This document shows, piece by piece, positions 33,978 through 45,039 of a DNA stretch of 64,000 nucleotides (positions are counted from its first letter, which is position 1; every line of letters begins with the position of its first letter). A program made the position numbers and the translations under genes. The notes below the pieces were generated by a model. It ran no database searches, was not told the origin of the DNA, and saw only the letters and a list, made by a program, of their open reading frames with translations. The DNA is from Gigaspora margarita (Eukaryota > Glomeromycota > Glomeromycetes > Diversisporales > Gigasporaceae), in contig WTPW01000775.1 in assembly GCA_009809945.1 (NCBI GenBank), forward strand, positions 133,455 to 197,454, read 5' to 3'.

Positions 33978-35933
33978 TAGTGATGGGCAAATCCTGATTT
34001 TTTAAAAAATCCCGCGCGGGATCGAGTAGAGAATCAGAATTTTTCACGATTAATATATAAATATATATTTAAAAATTATAATGGTGCAAAGCGATCAAAT
34101 CATAAGCGTATAAAAATTTATAAGTAATCAGGCGCATAATCAGGTATAAATGTGCTAAAATTGATGTGATCAGGTACTGTACATACGTGCAAAAATTTAT
34201 AACCAATTCATAAACGACTCATAAGAAATTCATAATCGGGCTTATAATTTCTGAATCACATAACTGATTGGCTCGAATTTTATTTAACCTTATTAGGGCT
34301 GTTAATCGGTCCGGTCCGGACCGACGGTCCTTCGGTCCGTCCAGGGACCGGGCCGGTCCAGTCCTTTTTAGGACGGACCGAAAGGACCGTCGGTCCTAAT
34401 AGTAAATATCAAATAAACTAAATATTATCTTGATAATACGCATTTGAAACAACTATAAAATGTTGTTTTTGGTTAAAATTCAATTACAAACCCCTTAGTT
34501 TGTTAAACAAGATTAAACCACGTTTAATGCATAATGTGAACGGGCTGTTGTTAATGTTAATAAAATAGAGAAATTTATTAATGACAGCAATGGCGTGATC
34601 AGTTGATTTACACTTTGCATTGTATTTGTGCGAAATAACGCCTATGGGCATTATTTTGGAACACAAGTTTGAAACAAGCTAATGATTAATTTAGCCGAGA
34701 ATTTTTAATGATAAAAATTATAATTTGTATTCGACTAAAATACCAGGAACGGAGTGCATGGTTAAGCGGCGTGTGAAGTGTTTCTGTACAAATCCGTGCT
34801 TTTGATTGGATGTTTCTTTTTTAAATATGTCATATGATTTGCTTTTTCTATATTTAATTTTTATAAACTGGTTTTTTATACAGAATGTAACTATAACTAA
34901 TTGTTATCGCATTTATAATACGTATATATATAATTAGAAATTGCGTATGGGCTTTTCCACCCATATGTGGCTCGATTTTTTCCTAATTTGCACATGCTTT
35001 TTCCCCTAATTTGTTTCCAGATTTAGGAGCGGAGTGCAACGAAGTGCATGGTTATCTGAAGAGTGAAATGGTGTGAGCAAATACGGTTCTTTGATTGGTT
35101 GTGTTTTCACATGACGTTGTGGAATGCGATGTTCCGGATTTGCTTTTTATGTTGAACCGGTTTGGTATGACTTTTTTACGTATGTACGTGCTATTCGTGC
35201 GTGATTGTCCCTGCAAAGGAACTGATTTTAACTATAATGTTCATATTTACAAGCTAATTAAATGAGTTATTTTGCTATATTAATATACTATATTATTTTC
35301 TAATCCATAATTTATGTATAACTAAAAATTATCAAACGTATTAATATCATATAAGCAAATATTATTAATTTGAAAAGCTTATTGTAATTCTTTATACTGA
35401 CAAACATTTCACCGTTATATCAAAAAAGTAATATTGATCATCGGTCCGTCCGGTCTAGCTCTATTCGGTCCTATTTCGGTCCCGGACCGCGTCCGGTCCG
35501 GTTTTTTAAAAGACCGTGCGGTCTTTTAACCGGGACGGACCGGACGGACCGATTAACAGCCCTAAACCTTATCACTCATATTTATAATCACTGAAATTGG
35601 AGATTTTCTCCCATATGGTGCACAATATTCTTGGTGTATCATTTATGCAAGAAATTAAAAGTCTAGATTCCCACTTTATTATTCATGACAATTTAAAAAA
35701 TTTATGGTTATATACATACAAAATTCAACGTACAGTTTGCGCATTATCTCTGTATGTACGTATATATGTGGAACGAGAAATAAACAAAAGGTTTAATAAG
35801 TACATCAAATACGAATTAGGAATTGGCCCACTTATATTAAAGCAGCCCGGATTTTTGTTAATGCGGGCCAGATAATATGCTAACGCAGGCCAGAAAATCT
35901 TATATTAAAAATCCCGCGCGTTACCCATCACTA
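33978..35933. mobile_element. hAT-like element (outer), TSD CCCGYGCC
   Basis: It begins TAGTGATGGGCAAATCCTGA and ends TTACCCATCACTA. Flanks CCCGTGCC (33970-33977) and CCCGCGCC (35934-35941) differ at one position. CCCGCGCGGGAT near the left end and CCCGCGCG near the right are subterminal inverted words. It is split by the element at 34294-35564; its own sequence is about 680 bp. Confidence 0.7.
34294..35564. mobile_element. hAT-like element (inner), TSD AACCTTAT
   Basis: The ends TAGGGCTGTTAATCGGTCC and, complemented, TAGGGCTGTTAATCGGTCC are identical over 19 bp. Exact AACCTTAT duplications stand at 34286-34293 and 35565-35572. Both subterminal regions are packed with GGTCCG/CGGACC words, strikingly GC-rich against the AT background and probably transposase-binding arrays. 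No transposase frame is seen in the 1.27 kb, so it is non-autonomous. Confidence 0.85.
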
Positions 35934-35941
35934 CCCGCGCC

Positions 35942-36305
35942 AAATGGACCGTAAATGGCTCGGGTTTTGCAGCAGTTTACTAGTTGAATCGGCACAAAAA
36001 TTTACATAAGTAATCAATACAAGATGAACAAGCTAACTGCATATGAAATAAAATTTTGTAAGGAATTTTTTTTGTTAAGACACACAGGGAAGTTACATCA
36101 GTGAAATCATGAGATATTGCTTTCGCTCTCCACGAAACGAGCCAACACGTGTGTAACGTACACATACGTGCCATCTGAATGCGCAATTTCATTATGACGT
36201 AATATTACGTGCAACCCTTTGCATAATGTCCGTGCCATTCCGTGAAACGTTCCTGTACGTACCACATGATCCGTGCCATATCGAGCACAGGGTATATAGG
36301 TTTTT
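35942..36305. other. Spacer with GTGCC/GGCAC repeated words
   Basis: No gene. The words TATCGCACGGGT (33853) and, in opposite orientation, CCGTGCCATATCG (36270), with CCCTATA and CAGGGTATA just outside them, hint at a third, older shell enclosing the two hAT-like elements. The pairing is loose. Confidence 0.3.
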
Positions 36306-36590
36306 ACTAATTTCCCCCACCTTTCTGATTGGCTAGGATTTTTTGCATGTCACCTTTTTAAAATGCGATATCTTGGTTAGGTTAGTGCCGGGTTAGAAGG
36401 CGACATTATACTAAAATTTTGCAAGGAATTTTTTTTGCTAGTACGCAAAAAGTGGTTTCTTAGACGAGTTTTTATGATAAATTGTGACTTTTCAAAAAAG
36501 AGCGATTGTTGTTTGGTTGTCACGTTACACCTGATCTTGTGTTCTGGTTGGCCAGATCGGCAAAAGATCGGCAAAGGTGGGGGAATTAGT
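36306..36590. mobile_element. MITE, ACTAATTTCCCCCACC ends
   Basis: The left end ACTAATTTCCCCCACCTTTC and complemented right ACTAATTCCCCCACCTTTGC are inverted repeats. The core TTTGCAAGGAATTTTTTTTG and GTCACGTTACACCTGATC is shared with 22589, 23177 and 42430. Confidence 0.6.
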
Positions 36591-36640
36591 GAATGCGGAT
36601 ATAGACTATTCTCTCTATCCATAATCTAACCCAAACCTAA

Positions 36641-36733
36641 GCCGACGCAAAGTTAAATTTTCGTTTTGCATTACCCGCCGACCCATTTTTTCATTTTCCA
36701 ATATATTAAGCGTAAAATTAACTTTGTGTGGCC
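36641..36733. mobile_element. Small PIF/Harbinger-like MITE
   Basis: It begins GCCGACGCAAAGTTAAATTT and ends AACTTTGTGTGGCC, with TAA and TTA as flanks. The inner TCGTTTTGCATTACCCGCCG equals the inner arm of the larger relative at 38778-39149, so this is an internally deleted derivative. Confidence 0.55.
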
Positions 36734-37194
36734 TTAGATGCAACATAAGACTATTAATTTATAACAGAATAATAAAATAAAAAAAAAATAAAAAATAAAT
36801 AAAAAATCCGACCGAACAACCGGGAATTTTGAGACCCATGTAACGCAAAGCAAAAAATTAATTAAATCGGAAAAATCGAGTAATCTCATGATGTGCCTGT
36901 CTTTAACCATTCCCAAATACGAGGCGGGGTCGTTTAAAACAGGGTGCGTTAGAATTACTTATTTGATGCTTTAGAATTGCTTTTTTGATATAGTTATAGT
37001 TAATATCAATATAATTTATGCAGTATGCAGATCAATATATTAAATTATATTAAAGGTTACCACATAACCTCCGATCTAGGCCGAGACCACAAATTCGCAA
37101 AAGGAAACTAATTGAAGGCAAAGATCACATGCAAGTAATGCAAAAACATATGCCAACAGCGGCAAAAAAATAGCTGGCATGAAGCGCGATTGCG
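36734..37194. other. Spacer with a stray Harbinger-type arm
   Basis: Around 36805-36860 the complement of TTTGCTTTGCGTTACATGGG is a diverged copy of the 38778 arm. Nothing else recognised. Confidence 0.35.
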
Positions 37195-37350
37195 TTTCCC
37201 GTGGATTTATCTTTATTCTCATTGCCGCCTTTATCTAGTTAGTGATTACTGTTTATGGAAAATCATTCACACCTCCTTTAATTATCTGGACTGGTTCTGG
37301 TTGATGGTTCCATGATGCGCATCACCATATCTTTTTGATCTGTTGACTTT
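37195..37350. repeat. Dispersed repeat, copy 1 (partner at 50625)
   Basis: ATTACTGTTTATGGAAAATC, CTGGTTCTGGTTGATGGTTC and TTTTGATCTGTTGACTTTAC recur in the same order at 50625-50785. No frame is open across both, so it is treated as non-coding repeat. Confidence 0.5.
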
Positions 37351-37689
37351 ACGAATTAATTTTACCGATTGAAGAATGACCTAGGTCAATTTTTAATGTA
37401 AAGTGGAATTTTACAGGAGGCCACCAAAATTCCGGGTCGGATGCGTCGGATTTAGTTCGCATTTAGCCCTAGTTGTTAGCCGGTTCTATAGCAAAATTAT
37501 CAGCTGGGCATTTTTTACTTAATGCATTAATGTAAAATTTTTTATGATCTTGAGGCAAAATTGATCAATTCTGATCCAGTCAGCCATGATTCTGATGCAC
37601 TCTGACGTATTCCGACCCGGAATTTTGGTGACCCTCCTGTATGAGTTTGCAAAGTGATAGTACATCACGTGGTCGAAAGGGAATGCAGT

Positions 37690-38038
37690 AGGGTGTCCAG
37701 GATTATGCGATGCGATAGGGCAAATAATGCGTGCGATCGAAGTATAATGATATATATCATAAAAAGACTATCGCTATAGAATATTTAAGCCATATGATAA
37801 ATAACGATAATAATAATAATGATGCGAATCAGATTGTGACTAGTACCTTTTTTGGTAACCTATATATGCGAATCTATTTATAGGCGGTGACCAATTTTTC
37901 TGCGAATCATACAAAGCCGATGACTTTACAAAGCATATGATTATTCGAATCTATTTAACGTCGGTCACATTTTCTAAATTTATAATAGTGTTCGAATATT
38001 GTAGTGGCGGGGGCCTATAATAAAGATTTCCCGGTCCT
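37690..38038. mobile_element. Relative of the 58523 hAT-like element, without nested insertions
   Basis: It ends GCCTATAATAAAGATTTCCC-GGTCCT and matches, in reverse orientation, both flanks of the nest at 58523-60500. It includes the uninterrupted site TTACCAAAAAAGGTACTAGT (complement of 37843-37862). It keeps more CpG and GC than the 58-kb copy. The left end is not clear. Confidence 0.6.
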
Positions 38039-38369
38039 AACAAAACCCGCAAAAAAACATAAAAAATTGAAAAAATTGCAACCAACACGAAATTTTACTA
38101 AGAAAACTAACACCCGACCCTAACGTAAAAGTTTACAGCACGAAATTTTGCTAAAGGATGCATTTTTAGATACTAAATAAATAGGAAAATTTTGAAACAC
38201 TGCGACCCAACATTTTGAGACCGGTGGTCCGGAATTCGCATGACATAAGGATTATCGAAGATCACAGGACACCTGCAGGCAGGCGTGGGAAGATCAGACA
38301 AAAGGGGACAACAATGATGATAACACATGCTTGGCGCAAATATTCAAAATTTAAGAAACAGGTAGGGTT
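38039..38369. other. Spacer, no gene seen
   Basis: Contains two CACGAAATTTTRCTAA words and nothing that defines an element. Confidence 0.35.
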
Positions 38370-38660
38370 TATGTACAAATGAAAGCTCCCGCGGCGCTAA
38401 AAGAACGACCTACCCACTTGACCCTCCCTGATACGAAGACACGTGATTCCATATTTCTTCAATTGCAGCCGGCTTGCTTCGGCAGGCGGGGAATAACCCC
38501 ACCGGCTAATAATCTTTCAGAGACTCTCACGATTGCTACTGTGACCAGCTCGGTCAATTGCTCGCTTTCTACCATTCTGCTAACCTTAAATAATCTGCCG
38601 GCATAGTCCAAAAATAAAGTTACACCAAACGTTGTGTAATGCAAATGCTTTTCGTACAAA
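38370..38660. other. Unidentified GC-richer block
   Basis: About 230 bp of near-balanced composition contrast sharply with the surroundings. Open frames exist on both strands (38379-38606 plus, 38659-38459 minus) without recognisable motifs. CCGGCTTGCTTCGGCAGGCG could form a small hairpin. It might be a fragment of a transferred or contaminant sequence, a non-coding RNA or a repeat; I cannot decide. Confidence 0.3.
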
Positions 38661-38777
38661 TTTATAGTATTTATATTCTTCCAAGTTCATTAAAAAAAAT
38701 AAAAAATAAAAAAAGATAAAATTTATCATTATTATCATTATAATCACGAAGTTAAAACTTCATCTTTTTGTTCATAA

Positions 38778-39149
38778 GGCCACACAAAGTTTTTTTTTTG
38801 ATTTTTCGTTTTGCATTACATGGATTTCAAAATTCGGGACGGACAGACGGTTTTTTTTTTTTATTATTTTTTTATTTTTTTTTATTTTTTAATTAATTTA
38901 CTGCAAATAGAATAATAAAGTTCACATTTAAGGTTATACTGGGCCGGCAGCCATATTTTTCCTGTCAGTCCTATCGGACAATTACGGAAAATTAAGGTCT
39001 CCATCGGGTGACACCGGATGAAAATAGCGGGAAAAAATAGATGTCAAAAATCGATGGGATCTAAAAAAAAAAAAAAAAAAAAAAATTTGAAAAAATTGAA
39101 AAAATGGGACGGCGGGTAATGCAAAACGAAAAATCAACTTTGCGTGGCC
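38778..39149. mobile_element. PIF/Harbinger-like MITE, TSD TAA
   Basis: The ends GGCCACACAAAGTT and, complemented, GGCCACGCAAAGTTGATTTT are followed inside by TTTTTCGTTTTGCATTAC on both arms. TAA flanks both sides (38775-38777 and 39150-39152). The middle holds long A/T runs including an A-tract at about 39064-39083. Confidence 0.7.
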
Positions 39150-39466
39150 TAAAAGATAGATTTTATATTAACAAAGTCAAATTTCAAGGATTGTCTTTTA
39201 TTGTATTTACATTCAAAAGATTTCCAGTTTATTTTTTAAATAAACAAATTTTTTTTAACCTATACAACATATAGTAATTTCTCAGAGGCGCGGGTCGTAC
39301 ACTAGTTTAAATAAAGTTACAAGTATGAACGTACGTATGCATTTACTTATTTCTGAGAGTGTTACAAAATTAAAAGGGAAAATACCCTTATTGTATCACT
39401 CGCACGCCTTCTTGTATTACGCATATCAAATAAAAATGGCAGCTAACTACGTACGTACAAACTTTG

Positions 39467-39499
<33 letters not shown>

Positions 39500-39523
39500 G
39501 CAATACGCCTCAAGTTTGCTACA

Positions 39524-42072
39524 ATGGGTAATTCAGGTATTGTATCAAATATTAGTTTAGAAATAATATCGAATTATTACAATATCATTTGCAATCATAT
39601 TAACATTATTATTTAAAGTATCTGTTGAGAATTTTAATATAATTGCACGTTGGGATGTTATAATCTCAGTCGGCCTATCATGATCTCGGTAATCTGGGTT
39701 TATTATCTACATACAAGCCGTGTCAAGCAGAAAACATCCTTAGCAGAACATACAACGCCTGAAAATAGTGCTGATGGATTTCGTGTCACAATTAACTTCT
39801 TTGATAACACGGCTGATTCAGAAGACAACATTAAAAGACGCTTTACATTTATTTTATTCGAAAATGAGAAACTTAGTATAGTTCGATCCAAACTAGAGAA
39901 AAAGCGGAATGAGGATCCTGATGACCTTCATATGGGATCAAATTGTTACTTTTTAAATAAAGATAGAATACGGATCTCGAAAAAAGAAGAAGCAGCTTAG
40001 AACTATACCGAATCATCAATGATGAACGAGAATTGAACATTGTGCAAACATCCGGTTTTGATTGGACCCTGCTGATCGGAAAATCTGACCAAGGATTTAT
40101 ATCCACTAAAGATAACACTATCATAAATGCTCAATTTCAAGCATTCAAAATTGATAATAATAAAATTGAAAAAGATCTTGGTGAATATGTATTCGATGAT
40201 CAAATCAAATGTGAAAATGAATTCGAGGTTTTATGTAAATCAAACTTCATACTAGATGGAAAAATTTCTGAAGAATTACTTTGGCTCTCGATCTTTCTTG
40301 GTATGTCATGGGAAAAATCCAAGGAAAAGTTTACGCGCTTCCAAAGATCTATCGAATACTCTTATATCAGAGATCAAAGGGCAACAATAGACTTTTCAAA
40401 AGCACGCATTACTGCAAATGAGGATTTTCGCCAAGAAATTGATATAGCATTGAATGAAGAAACTAATGACAGAAAAATAGTGAAACTTCGCGAAATTTCC
40501 GCTAAATATGGTAATTTTTATGCTCAACGCATTCATTTTGGAGGGGCTGTCATTAATAAAATAGTCAATTCCGAAAGTTCAAGTAAGTTATTCATAAGCA
40601 AATGCACCCTATCTTAAGTTTAGGAATTTGTTGTTTATAATCTTGATTATAGGTGAAGATCGGGGCAAAAGAACTATCAAAGGTGGATTTGGAACTGACA
40701 TTAATGTACATACTATTGAAACTGAAGCTTATTTAAACATCACTCATGAAGCTAATAACCAAACAAGATCCAGGAATAAAAACATGGATTCAAAGACTCG
40801 AGTCGTTGGAGGTGACCCAACTAAATATTTTGAGGATGGTATTGTGAGTTGGAAAAAATCTCTTAATGATGGTTCTAAATGGGAAGTAATAGGATATGAC
40901 AAAATTTATCCTATATTTGAAGTATTGGATAATGAAAGGCGAAACAAAATTATAAAAGTTTTAGATCAACGGATTCTAAAAGGTAAGCCCTTAATCGTAT
41001 CAACATAAATTTATTAAACAAAGCATCTAATTATTTATAAATAAAATAATAGCAAAACGTGTTGATATAACAATGAAATTAGAAGCGATGGATCCATATG
41101 TTTATCAAATGGAGAAAGAACTAGCAGGAATTTCAAATATCAATGAATGTCAAATTTTTGCATCAATCATGAGTGAAAATAATGAAGACAAAAAAGTATA
41201 TGCCGTACATGTGATTTATACTAGTTCTTCTCCGGCAATTGTTGTTCATCTTGTTCAGCGTAAGGAAAAAACCACCATGTCTCGTAAAGTAGGTGAACCC
41301 GCCAGAAACATATTTAAGAAAATACTCAAAAAACCTAGTTGTTCAATTACGCTTGGTTGGATTATCGTCGGTCCTCCTACATCTTTTGATTTCGACTTAT
41401 TTCCAGCAGTACTTAAGAGCAGAAATTGTTCTATTTCAAGACAGAATGACCGATATGTAGCAATTACTCCCGAACACCAACATTGTATATTAGGGACTTG
41501 TGTGTTAAAACTAGCAGAAGAAAATAATCCAATGGAATCAAAAATTGTTGTAGGCTCTCACTTTACGGGTAAAAATTCAGCATGTTTATTTGTATACGAT
41601 CTTGAAAACAGAGAAAAGCCTGTTAATGATGAAACTATTTATCAAGGATTGACATTAAATTACTGGTAGGAATATTCATTCTTCTATTTATTGTTTTCTG
41701 AATCTTTAGTAATAATTATTTATATCTAGTACTGTTGAAACAAGTTCTCCTGAAAATTGTAACGCTAATCGGATTCGCGTTGATTGGAGCAAAAATTGGA
41801 TTCGCTTTGATAGGAGCAAAAATCAATCAACAATATGTTATAGCACTAAAATTGACAACTTCTCAATCATTACGAGTTGTCAAGGATTAATACTAATGAA
41901 TCGATTATTTGATAATTGTTCTGCAAATTGTCAACATGGATTTCTCAATGCAAACTCTAAAGGTTATATTTATGGATCCGTAAATCCTCAGCCTCCAATC
42001 GACAATGAAGGAATGATTACTTATTTTTTAATTGATCTAAATGAATTCAATAGAATACGGTATAACTACTGA
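39524..42072 (+). CDS. MACPF-like protein, stand-alone paralogue (frame break in exon 2)
   Basis: Five exons with GT..AG introns: 39524-39536, 39744-40582, 40653-40982, 41053-41665 and 41730-42072 (stop TGA 42070-42072). About 710 codons. AKYGNFYAQRIHFGGAV carries the MACPF signature (Tyr-Gly, aromatic, then Gly-Gly). Further blocks shared with the minus-strand kinase fusion are KIYPIFEVLDNE and LGWIIVGPPTS. The C-terminal part has NSACLFVYDL and several Cys. The reading frame changes between about 39965 and 39990 in an A-rich run, with a TAG in the first frame at 39998. This is either a real lesion or an assembly error. MACPF proteins act on membranes, in some fungi as pore formers; no signal peptide is evident here. 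No kinase domain follows. Confidence 0.65.
41771..41824 (+). repeat. In-frame 27-bp tandem duplication in the MACPF-like gene
   Basis: GGATTCGCGTTGATTGGAGC-AAAAATT is followed directly by a copy with four substitutions, encoding two nine-residue units (RIRVDWSKN-like, WIRFDRSKN-like). Confidence 0.8.
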
Positions 42073-42429
42073 AGGTGATTCTAATTTCTAATTGTTAACA
42101 ATGTTACGATATATAAATGAAAATATGGGATTATCTATAAATTATTATAGTCAGGTGTACAGGTCGAGTTATATAATGAAAAACATTTGTCATACCAACA
42201 ATTGTAAATAGATTAATTTGCATGTATTCCGCATCAACTCTTTCGTTATAAAATCGATAATCCGAAGTTACCATAAGACATAATTTGTCCCCGTCCTAAT
42301 CTTTTTAATTAAATGAATTTATAAATTAGAATTAATTGTTTTGTAACCGTAGGTCACAGATAAATTTTATAACCGTAAATAATATTACCAGATAACATGA
42401 TCGACATCATGCAAAAATCGTGTAATCAT
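42073..42429. other. 3' flank of the MACPF-like gene, no gene seen
   Basis: AT-rich. No polyadenylation signal stands out from the background. Confidence 0.4.
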
Positions 42430-42665
42430 TGATTATAGCGAAGTATAATTAAGATTTGGGTTAGTGTGAGGCTTGGGGGCTAGAGAATGCCAAAAATTTA
42501 GCAAGGAATTTTTTTTTATTAGAACCCGAAAGGTAGTTTCCTAAGCGAAATTTTGAGTTAGAAGCAATTTTTGGCATTGTTTTGATTTTTCCCAAATGTG
42601 TAACGTTACACCTGATTTTCGAATTTGATTGGCCTGATTAGATCGGTTACTGTAACCACGGTTAC
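42430..42665. repeat. Dispersed repeat of the GCAAGGAATTTTTTTT family
   Basis: GGGTTAGTGTGAGGCTTGGG, AGCAAGGAATTTTTTTTTAT, then GGTAGTTTCCTAAGCGAAAT and GTAACGTTACACCTGATTTT, in the same order as in 36306-36590. Terminal repeats were not identified. Confidence 0.5.
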
Positions 42666-43384
42666 AAATTAATTAACCCTATAAATTAAGTTTTGCAAAT
42701 TTTATTATTCATTTTCTTAAGTGCGAAGTTTTTTAAGTTCAGATCTTGCGTTTAAGACATCTTAAAGCAAAACGAATTTTAATGTATTGGTAAATGACAA
42801 ATATTTTTTAGAAAACATTAATTAGTAAAAAATTTTCAGATTTTAATAAAAAGTTTCTTGTGAATATTACAAGTGCAGTGTATAAAAAGCTGGGTGTGCA
42901 ATATACAGTACTAGTAAACCAAAACTACATTGATATGTTATGTCTAGAATTTTTCACAAAGAATAAAGTTTTACTAAAATTTTTTATGAAACCCTAATGG
43001 TTAAATATTTTAAGGGTAGAGAGTATGTAGATCATTTCTATTAATACTAATTACTAAAGATTTTATATTTAATAATAAAGAAAATTTTTATTAAGTAACC
43101 ATATTAAATTTGTAAGTAAAATTGTAGAGAAGGTTTCTCTGATTCTAACCGTGGTTGAATGATTAAAATTGGCCAGTAGAACATAAGATAAAACTGTTTT
43201 TATCTTTGTGACCCTATTTTACTTATTGCTTACACATGATTTGATTGGCCAATTTGTGATCACCCTTGCAGAATAGACCCATCCCACAAAAGTTGATACT
43301 ATAAAAACTTTATCAAATTTCATTCACAATTAATAAAATTTTTAGAATATTAACATGTTAAGAAAAATTTTTTTTTTATAACTA
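42666..43384. other. AT-rich stretch, part of a diverged repeat
   Basis: AAAATTGGCCAGTAGAACAT-AAGATA near 43155 recurs as AAAATTGGCCTGGTAGATCA-TAAGATA at 53690, so a common repeat is present, but its limits are unclear here. Confidence 0.35.
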
Positions 43385-43567
43385 TAGGCAGTCACACCAA
43401 TACTTTTATTTAAGAGAATTGCACTACTAATTGTAATTACAAATAATTACTTAAAGGACAAGTTTGACATCATCCGTATTTCGCTTATTTCGACGAATTT
43501 TCAAATGCGACCTGCTGCACTGTTCCAAACCTTAGTTTGAATCAGAAAGCTTTATCATGACTGCCTA
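43385..43567. repeat. Short element with inverted TAGGCAGTCA ends
   Basis: TAGGCAGTCACACC at the left and TCATGACTGCCTA at the right are inverted. The flanking 8-mers do not match, so an insertion is not proved. Confidence 0.35.
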
Positions 43568-43869
43568 CTTTTTAAACCTTCTTCTCTTAGCTTCCTAAGT
43601 AGAGAAATTCTACTATACGAAAAAACATATAATGAAGAAATAAAAGGGGAAAAGATATAAAGGGAGTAATAACCTAATCAACCTAAATGAAAGACCCAAA
43701 TATACATAAAATAAAAATAGAAAGAAAAAGAAAAAGGCAAAAAGAAAATGGTACATGATAGCTTACGCACTGACTAGCGACGTGAGGAGAGAAAAAAAAC
43801 CAAATAGAAAAAAAAAAAAAAAAAAAAAAACAGTAAAAATTATATAATACTGCGCAAGAAAACGCCTCA

Positions 43870-44275
43870 CCAAAGTATTATATGTACATAAAAAGAAAAT
43901 AAAAGAACATTTTGGAATTTGGTTTCCACAGATCAGCCTACTCTACTGCGCCATGTCTCATCGCGCTTCTGTACCTGTTTATCAACTTGCATGCCTTCTT
44001 CCTAATTAGGATAGGAACAACAATGCCGATCTTTTGGAGGGGTATGGCAAATTTTCCACTTTTTGTCCAAAATTCCAGAAAAAAGACTCTGAGCGAGAAT
44101 ATGGTACCATGTATATGATTATTATGTTCTTGTCATCAAAAATCCTTAAGGAGAGTGTTGAAGAACTCATTTTACAAGTTTACCTCCTAGCTAACTATAT
44201 TACCTTCGTCGACGAAAGTAAACTTCCACCAGAATCTCTTGTACCAAGGGCACCCACTGCCAGTTAACTTGTACA
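43870..44275 (+). other. Unidentified open frames of coding-like composition
   Basis: Two overlapping plus frames (43912-44118 and 44034-44267) have more balanced composition than the surroundings. The second ends VPRAPTAS and contains EELILQVYLLANYITFVDES. I recognise no domain. It may be a fragment of a dead gene. A 28-A tract lies just upstream (about 43807-43830). Confidence 0.25.
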
Positions 44276-44511
44276 ACTGATGCATGTCGAATATATAAAG
44301 GAGTCCCCAGAATAGAGAAACAGGTTGACCTTTATAAAAACCAGTATTAATAGCTGCTTCGTCTTTTACTAAAAAATTTTTGTTTTTCTTTTGTTCAGAA
44401 ATTTGGACAAGTGATTGACATGTTAAGAAAATTAAAAAAAATATAAATTTGTATAAATTATAGATATATTAAAAATCCTGCTTTATAAATTTAAATAAAA
44501 AAATTGCATAA

Positions 44512-45008
44512 GACCTTAGGGTTGATAGCATAGCAGTTATACTCCAAGGTCTCCAATCGCAATGTTGCCAGTTCAATTACTGCTAAGTGGTAATTTGAAT
44601 TTGATAGTCAGAACCCTAATTAGAAAATAACTGAAGTCACAAGACATAATGTGAGGTCCAAGTCTAGAGTTTCTATGATGCTACACAAACTTGTGGTACT
44701 GCATCCCGATACGGCAGAACGTTAATACCAAGGGTGGCCATAATCTAAAATGGAGTAAGTTCCATTTCCCTAATTGGAAGTTGGACATGGTCAGTGACCC
44801 TCAACTTTGGGCAGGTAATGCTATCGGCGGGTGTCATATAAAAAGACTACGGCACTTGTAACTGAAACATTGTGGGATTTAGGGACCCAGAACATTATAT
44901 AAGCATAGGGTTTAGATTACACCCTGACTCTGAGTATGGTTAAGGTCATGTGAGGCATATATGTAATAGACAAGAAAAAGGCTATAGTAAAAATACGGCA
45001 AGGAGAGA
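44512..45008 (+). mobile_element. tRNA-derived SINE with 15-bp target duplication
   Basis: Exact AAAAAAATTGCATAA duplications stand at 44497-44511 and 45009-45023. Fourteen bases in, TAGCATAGCAGT (44526) fits the RNA polymerase III A box TRGCNNAGYNGG. GTTCAATTAC (44571) fits the B box except for its last base. Spacing and position are those of a tRNA-derived head. About 500 bp long, clearly GC-richer than its flanks, no open frame. The tail is AAATACGGCAAGGAGAG with a short A-run. It would depend on a LINE enzyme for copying, possibly the kind at 1-741; that link is a guess. Confidence 0.75.
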
Positions 45009-45039
45009 AAAAAAATTGCATAATCAATAAATCACATTA

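Noticed and set aside
38379..38659. Protein-coding gene in the GC-balanced block
   Set aside because: Frames on both strands are short, lack motifs and have no splice or neighbour support; reported only as an unidentified block.
43912..44267. Functional small gene
   Set aside because: Two frames overlap with no start context, no domain and no intron support; kept only as a low-confidence note.
44512..44600. Functional tRNA gene
   Set aside because: A and B boxes are present but no cloverleaf or anticodon stem could be drawn; the SINE explanation with target duplication fits better.
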